Shown: positions 58,029 through 64,000 of the stretch, one piece after another
Layout: every line of letters starts with the position of its first letter
Numbering within the stretch: the first letter of the stretch is position 1
Made by a program: the position numbers and the translations under genes
Notes under the pieces: generated by a model
What the model was told of the DNA's origin: nothing
Databases searched by the model: none
The model's input: only the letters and a program-made list of their open reading frames with translations
Assembly: GCF_030867095.1 (NCBI RefSeq)
Contig: NC_081829.1
Coordinates: forward strand, 52,697,036 to 52,761,035
DNA: 64,000 nucleotides
Direction: 5' to 3'
DNA from: Alligator mississippiensis
Lineage: Eukaryota; Chordata; Crocodylia; Alligatoridae

Positions 58029-60638
58029 GTGGCACCCACAAGGACAGCCCAGCCTGAAGGAGAACATTGGGGACCTGCAATCCATGGGGCGGCCAGCAAT
58101 ACAGCACAGGTAAACAGTAAGCAGGTAAGCAATAAGGGGCCCTTTGGGAATCGAAGCTGGGGGGCAAAAAAGGCACCAGTCTCTGGGCTCAAATGCCTAT
58201 ATACTAATGCTAGGAGCATGGGGAACAAGCAGGATGAACTAGCACTCCTGCTTGCAGAAAACACCTACGACTTAGTAGGGCTATCTGAAGCCTGGTGGGA
58301 TTCTTCCCACGACTAGGCGGTACATATTGAGGTTTATAGGCTGTACAGAAAGGACAGGGTGGGGAAGAAAGGGGAAGGGGTTGCGCTCTATGTCAATGAG
58401 CAATATACTTCGACCCTCATCAAGACGGAATTGAAGGAGGAGAAAGTAGAAGGATTGTGGGTTAAGTTACATGGGGGGCAAGGAGAAAGGGATTTGGTGG
58501 TAGGGGTCTGCTACAGACCCCCACACCAAGGGGAAGAACTAGATTCGGGGCTCCTGAGGCAGCTCTCGGAGACCATAAAAACTAAGGAGGCAGTAGTCAT
58601 GGGGGAGCTAAAGTACCCAGACATCTGCTGGGAGACACAGACAGCAAAGTCCCACTGTTCACACACGTTCCTATCCTGCGTACAGGACCTCCACCTGACG
58701 CAGGAGGTACACGGTCTCACTAGGGGGAATGCCTTACTGGATCTGATATTGGCAACGGGGGATGATATGGTAGGGGACCTACAGATTGGTAGTCACCTGG
58801 GGGACAGTGATCACCAAATAATAGAATTTACCATAAGACGTCGAGTGGGTAAGGTAACTAGTAGGGTGAAATTGCTAGACTTTAGGAAAGCTGATTTCAA
58901 TGAACTCAGGCGATTAGTCAAGGACGCACTGCAGAGTAGGAGTTTTGAAGAGATGGGAGCCCAGGAAGGGTGGGTTAAGGAAATGATCCTTCGGGCACAG
59001 AGGGAGACGATCCCAATGCGAGGAAAAAGAGGGAAAGGGGCCAGGAGGCTTCCCTGGATGACCAGAGAAATCCAGGGCAACCTGCGGACTAAAAGGGAAG
59101 CATATAAAAAGTGGAAATGGGGAGAGATTACCAAAGAGGAGTATACTCCTCTGCTCGCACTAGTGGGGAGGCAGTTAGACAGGCCAAAGCTACCATGGAG
59201 CTGAGGATGGCATCCCAAGTAAAGGATAACAAAAAAATGTTTTTTAGATATATAGGGACTAAAAGGAAGGCCCAGGGTGGAATAGGACCCCTACTAAATG
59301 GGCAGAAGCAATTGGTGATGGACGGGGGGGGCAAGGCTGAACTCCTCAACGAGTTCTTTGCCTCAGTGTATCTAAGTGAGGGGCAGGACAAGGCTCTCAC
59401 TGGGATTGTAGAGAGGCAGCAGCAAGGCACCAGACTGCCATGCGTAGACCCTGAGATGGTGCAGAGTCACTTGGAGGAACTGGATGCCTTTAAGTCGGCA
59501 GGCCCGGATGAGCTCCATCTGAGGGTACTGAAGGCACTGGCCGACGTCATTGCACAGCCACTGGTGGTAATATTTGAACACTCGTGGCCCACGGGCCAGG
59601 TCCTGGAGGACTGGAAAAGGGCCAATGTGGTCCCCATTTTCAAGACGGGGAGGAAGGAGGACCCAGGCAACTATAGGCCAGTCAGTCTCACCTCCATCCT
59701 AGGCAAAGTCTTCGAAAAAATTATCAAGGCTCACATTTGCAAGAGCCTGGCAGGACAAATTATGCTGAGGGGGAACCAGCATGAGTTCGTAGCAGGTAGA
59801 TCATGCCTGACTAATTGAAGTGTACTCTGTCCAAGTTTGCGGATGACACAAAACTGTGGGGAGAAGTGGACATGCCGGAGGGCAGGGAACAACTACAAGC
59901 AGACCTGGACAGGTTGGACATGTGGGCGGAAAACAACAGAATACAATTCAGCAAGGAGAAATGCAAAGTGCTGCACCTAGGGAGAAAAATGTCCAGCATA
60001 CCTACTGCCTAGGAAATGACCTACTTGGTGGAACGGAAGCGGAGAGGGATCTTGGAGTCCTAGTGGACTCCAAGATGAACATGAGTCGGCAGTGTGACGA
60101 AGCCATCAGAAAAGCTAATGGCACTTTATCGTGCATCAGCAGATGCATGATGAACAGATCCAAGGAGGTGATACTTCCCCTCTATTGGGCGCTGGTCAGA
60201 CCGCAGTTGGAATACTGCGTGCAGTTTCGGGCGCCACACTTCAAGAGGGATGTGGATAACCTGGAGAGGGTCCAGAGAAGGGCAACTCGTATGATTAAGG
60301 GCTTGCAGGCCAAGCCGTATGAGGAGAGACTGGGGCACCTGGACCTCTTCAGCCTCCGCAAGAGAAGGTTGAGAGGCAACCTTGTGGCTGCCTATAAGTT
60401 CATCACGGGGGCACAGAAGGGAATTGGTGAGGTTTTACTCACCAAGGCGCCCCCGGGGGTTACAAGAAATAATGGCCACAAGCTAGCAGAGAGCAGATTT
60501 AAACTAGACATTAGGAAGAATTTCTTCACATTTAGAGTGGCCAAGGTCTGGAACGGGCTCCCAAGGGAGGTGGTGCTCTCCCCTACTCTGGGGGTCTTCA
60601 AGAGGAGGTTAGATAAGCATCTAGCTGGGGTCATCTGA
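58029..60638 (+). pseudogene. CR1 ORF2 (APE endonuclease + reverse transcriptase), deleted
   Basis: Endonuclease: LKCLYTNARSMGNKQDELAL, then a TAG at 58314-58316 (TGG likely in the parent), then VVGVCYRPPHQGEELDSG, and GDSDHQIIEF. A frameshift near 59150 separates this from the next open part, 59111-59818: LEDWKRANVVPIFKTGRK, NYRPVSLTSILGKVFEKIIK and AGRSCLTN. Right after CLTN comes [15 protein letters not shown], so the stretch with motif A (DFxKAFD) and motif B (GVPQGSVLGP) is missing. Another frameshift near 60000 leads to the last open part, ending FKRRLDKHLAGVI. Loss of motif A removes a catalytic aspartate. Confidence 0.9.
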
Positions 60639-60727
60639 ACCCAGCACTCTTTCCTGCCTATGCAGGGGGTCAGACTCGATGATCTATTGAGGTCCCTTCC
60701 AACCCTAGCATCTATGAATCTATGGAC

Positions 60728-61569
60728 CCACAGATAAGACATTCATGATAAATTATCATCCTCAACTGCAAGGATTGCTGACAGATTAGACTGAATCTCT
60801 TTTTGTGGTAGTATTCTAACATTCAGATAGAAACCTTAAGTGGACTAAAAAAAAATGGAAAAGCCCTCCAATATTAATATTCACCTCAAATTAATAGTTC
60901 ATTATTCCTTTTAGATGTCACAGGTAAGTGACCCATAGATTATGGGTCTGTTCTTATTTCACTCAAATCAACGGCAAAATTCCAAAAAGCAGCTGATAGA
61001 TGTGAATAACAATCTCCTGACAAATTTTCTATTTTATAGTAGTATTCATGCATTCTAAAAGAGAACTTTTCTTATCATTCCTCTGAATTTATGAGAGGGT
61101 AGAATAGTTTGTTAATCACAGAAAGATATTTCCTTCAGGCCAACTATCTAGAGCCTGATTCACATTTACAGTAAAGTTGTTACTCTTTTTTTTTTAAAGT
61201 AAAGGAGTCTTAAATTAGGTGATAATTGTTTAAACTGTGTAACAAGGCCTTCATGAAGCAGCTTTCTATAGTACTTACCATGGGAATGTAGTCATTTTTC
61301 TTTTGACTGAAAATTGTCACAGTATTTATGTATATAGAGATATATATTCCAACCAAACATAGGGGGCATGAACTTATGTGGTACATGACTAATTATACTT
61401 TTGTGCTTATTGTTAGAATATTGGTGGAAAGTTTGCATATATGTTAATATCCGAGGATTGCTTTGGAGCATCAGTAAGGTTGAAGTCCGTATATATATTT
61501 CCACCAGAGAAGTTAATTAGTATTGTCTTTCATGTCTTATAAAACTGTATTTAAAGAGTAATTCTCAAT
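60728..61569. other. No gene seen
   Basis: AT-rich intronic sequence. A splice-like minus-strand pattern near 61270-61310 was considered and rejected. Confidence 0.6.
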
Positions 61570-62750
61570 GGGTGCATCTACACATGCTCCTGACTAAGCA
61601 TTTGGTACTTGTGTCAGGGCACTTTGTGTGCCTGCCACTTTAAGGGCCTGGAGCTGGCAGCCACCAGATTCCTGATGAGGGCAGCCATTTTGAGTCAGGG
61701 GCTGTCTATATAAAGAGGGCAGTTCAGCTGGCTGGAGGGCTGCAGATCTACATCTGGACATAAGGGAGGAGCTGCAGGGGATGGTAAGGAGGCTTCTGGT
61801 CCTGGGCATGACCTAAAACTGCACCCTGCTGGGAGTGGGTGGCCTGGTAGGGCTCCCAGTGGCGTGGGAGCCTCCAGGAAATGCCAGGCCAGTTACCACC
61901 CTGGTGAAAGGTGGGTTGGGGTGCCTTAACCCCTAGCCCCCACCACCAAGTGGGTAACCCCATTTGTGTGCAAGGCCCGGAGGCCAGACCCCTGGACAGC
62001 ATGAGGGGCTAGAGACCCTACCTGAACAAAAGAGTACCCTTGACTGGCCCATGCTGGGGCCAGGACAAGGATGGTCAAAAGGGCCAGGGGCCCACCATGA
62101 GGGATGCCTAAGAGCCGGGGGCCTGGGGTCCCTGATGGTCTGGAGGTGGGCCAGAGATGGTAGCCAGAGGTCCCGGGGGGAACACACCCAGGAGGGGAAA
62201 ATAGTTTCGGGGGGCTAGGTAGCCTGAATGAAGGTGGACAGGCTGCCTGAGTGGAGGGATCATGGAGGGGTCTTGTTAGGAGGATTCTGGGGCCCAGTGT
62301 GGGGGCCAGTGATTATGTGAACATCAAGATGCCATCTGTGAGGCTTGGGCTGCAGTGTAGGGGAGGAAAGGAGCCGCAGAGAGCGCCCCCTGGCATCGGG
62401 GCACCAAAATGGTTAGCCTCCTGCTTAATTGACATCAATTAATTAATCAATTAGCATCAAGGTGTGGCAGGTGAGAAGGCAGGTGGTTGGCCCAAGAACA
62501 GGTGGGCAGGCCATGGATATCAGCCAGAGTAGGCCCCCTGCTACAGTACTGCATAGTCATGTAGTACTTGCTAAAGCTACATGACTGTGCAGTACCTGCT
62601 GGTACTCCACAGTCCCAGTGGTACATGTTTATTTTTAGACATTGAATTGGTGTCATGGTTTGTGTCCACCAATGTTATATCACCATAGCTACAAGCTACA
62701 TTGCTGTAGCTCATCACTATGGCGATGTAGTGTCTCATGTAGACATGCCC
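61570..62750. mobile_element. Inverted-repeat element, 1.2 kb, relative of the MITE family
   Basis: Ends GGGTGCATCTACACATGCTC and, reverse-complemented, GGGCATGTCTACATGAGACA. The interior shares a block with the hAT-associated sequence at 2290-2525. GC-rich, non-coding as far as I can see. Confidence 0.65.
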
Positions 62751-62829
62751 ACCATCTCACTCTGAAACTACAATGATATATATCACATGGGGTTCCCAGA
62801 AATCTGGCTTAAATCCTTAATTACCTGGA

Positions 62830-63240
62830 TGATGGAATTGAGAATATATTTATTAAATTTGAAGATGATACCAGAATAGAAAAGGTTCTAAAGGCTACGG
62901 AGGAGAAAATTAAAATTCAAAATGATATACAGCTTAGAGAAATGGTGTCACACAAACAAGATGAAATTCAATAAGCACAGGTTCAAAGTATTAAAGTTGA
63001 GTCAGAATAATTAAAGCTGTGAGAGAAAGTTAGTTAAGCACTAGAACTGATTACCTGAGGAGTTTGTAGAATCTCCATCACAAGGTTTTTTAAAAGCAGA
63101 TTAGACAAATACCTATCAGGAGTCATTTATATACACCTGATGCAGCTGTAGCAGGAAGGTAGATTAAATGACTTCTAAATGTCCCTTCTATCCTTATTTT
63201 ATGTTATTCTGTGGTTCTCTGATTCTATGTGATAATCATA
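62830..63240 (+). mobile_element. Very old CR1 LINE 3' fragment
   Basis: Reads KFEDDTRIEKVL (from FADDTK), FFKSRLDKYLSGVI near the C-terminus, and a tail with cttctatccttattttatg and gattctatgtg. Heavily decayed and 5'-truncated. Confidence 0.65.
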
Positions 63241-63603
63241 AACAATTTTTTTTTCATGTAGAATCCAAGATAGGTGGCATTAAGAAGGAGTATCAGACTC
63301 TGCTTAACTCATGAGATACCTGTAGTAAAATTCTGGCCATACAATTGATTTCAGTAAACCAGGACTTTAGTTCTCATAATTATTCATCAGAATATTTGTT
63401 TCTAGTTCACAGTTAAAAAAATGGTATGTTTTAAATTTTGTTAGACAGAGTCAGGAAGAATTATAAGATGAACAGTACATCCCTAGGTTGTAATCTTGAT
63501 AGGTTCACCACTTCCCAAAGGAACTGAGGGGAAAGTGTATTTTAGTACAGACTAAAAGAAAAATGCAGCAGGTTCTAAATCTCAAGCCTTCCTCCTCTCT
63601 GCG

Positions 63604-63702
63604 TGCATATACATATGCCATTCAGGTGACATGATAAACTCTAGCACAGTTTGTGCTGGAGTTTATAACAGTGCCTTAATGGCACATGTAGATACTCAAA
63701 CT
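63604..63702. repeat. Foldback repeat, ~100 bp
   Basis: Arms at 63634-63648 and 63652-63666 (ataaactctagcaca, one G:T-type mismatch) with a 3-nt loop. The symmetry extends outward (atacatatgccatt against aatggcacatgtagat). Possibly a small foldback member of the MITE family. Confidence 0.6.
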
Positions 63703-64000
63703 GCTACAGTCCAGGCACATGTGCAAATGCTGTACCTGGGACTGCAAGAGTCTGAGCTGGGGTAGAGCAGGCAAGGGCTGGCAGGAGCGCAGCGGGTGAG
63801 CTCTGGGCTCCAGGAGATATCAAGGCTGACTGGAGCACAGGAGTGCCCCAGTGTGTGGAGCCTTGTGGCTAGGTGGCAGGCAAGGGTCTGGGCTGACTGG
63901 ACACAATGTATATCTGAGTCAGCTTTTAAACAGGCATTTAGGCAGTTATTTTCAACAGAGTGGGATAGTACTGTCTCTGAGAGTACTATTTTATACTGGT

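Larger units (their letters stand above)
56880..60727 (+). mobile_element. Younger CR1 LINE with both ORFs, internally deleted
   Basis: The most complete CR1 here: ORF1, intergenic gap, ORF2 and a 3' end in ggtcccttccaaccctagcatctatgaatctatg. Only a handful of lesions: a stop in ORF1, a stop in the ORF2 endonuclease, two frameshifts in ORF2, and a roughly 290-bp deletion in the reverse transcriptase. Not autonomous now. Little sign of old decay, so it is younger than the copy at 29790. Confidence 0.92.
54535..64000 (-). other. CTNNA3: Upstream CTNNA3 intron (partial)
   Basis: No further alpha-catenin exon was recognised up to the window end. The preceding exon should end with the conserved segment before CPDQ (ending in an IANQ/IADH-type sequence), and this was not found. 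The stretch holds the younger CR1 and other repeats. Confidence 0.7.

Noticed and set aside
61262-61315. Minus-strand pattern ttttcag ... catggtaagt looking like a 28-bp exon
   Set aside because: It does not encode the alpha-catenin residues expected before CPDQSCKQ, is too short, and lies in AT-rich unique sequence.

Overview
This looks like nuclear DNA of a crocodilian (alligator or crocodile lineage), holding the 3' end of one host gene, CTNNA3 (alpha-T catenin), on the minus strand. Two exons support the gene. The penultimate coding exon is at 54400-54534 and the terminal coding exon at 14659-14947, each with canonical splice signals, and both encode clear alpha-catenin C-terminal sequence. 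Between them lies a roughly 39.5 kb intron. Everything right of 54534 is upstream intron, and everything left of 14659 is 3' UTR and downstream flank. No other host gene, tRNA, rRNA or CRISPR array was recognised. The crocodilian call rests on the abundance of CR1 LINEs, a dispersed family of small inverted-repeat (MITE-like) elements, and the reptile-like protein sequence; the species is not fixed.

Layout. 1-2.6 kb: hAT transposase fossil. 2.96-3.6 kb: Penelope-like and CR1 3' fragments. 4.03-5.09 kb: probable solo LTR. 5.2-14.1 kb: mostly unique sequence with a few repeats and one inverted-repeat element. 14.1-14.95 kb: CTNNA3 terminal exon and 3' UTR. 15.5-15.8 kb: element with perfect 21-bp inverted repeats. 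16.3-22.7 kb: a gag-pol endogenous retrovirus (minus strand) with paired LTRs and a 5-bp target duplication, inserted in a CR1 copy. 23.5-24 kb: CR1 fragment. 27.4-29.2 kb: large inverted-repeat element with a G-rich minisatellite. 29.8-35.8 kb: long old CR1 interrupted by two solo LTRs of one family. 36.0-38.8 kb: LTR element with 5-bp target duplications and only a coiled-coil coding remnant. 43.9-48.1 kb: MITEs and a Harbinger transposase fossil. 49-50.9 kb: a non-CR1 LINE broken by two MITEs. 52.8-53.5 kb: CR1 3' fragment. 54.4 kb: CTNNA3 exon. 55.9-60.7 kb: a younger CR1 with both ORFs, behind a tandem 5' region. 61.6-62.8 kb: MITE-like element. 62.8-63.2 kb: very old CR1.

The host gene is the only functional unit seen. 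Its terminal exon carries one extra base relative to the expected alpha-catenin frame, together with an AG 28 nt inside the exon that would restore the frame if used as an acceptor. The rest records repeated retroelement insertion into older retroelements. All the LTR elements lie on the minus strand, the same strand as CTNNA3, while nearly all CR1 copies are on the plus strand. I saw no convincing new biological system. The best leads are the CTNNA3 frame anomaly, the coiled-coil-only LTR element, the MITE family, and the tandem CR1 5' units. All similarities were judged by eye from the sequence and from memory of the families.
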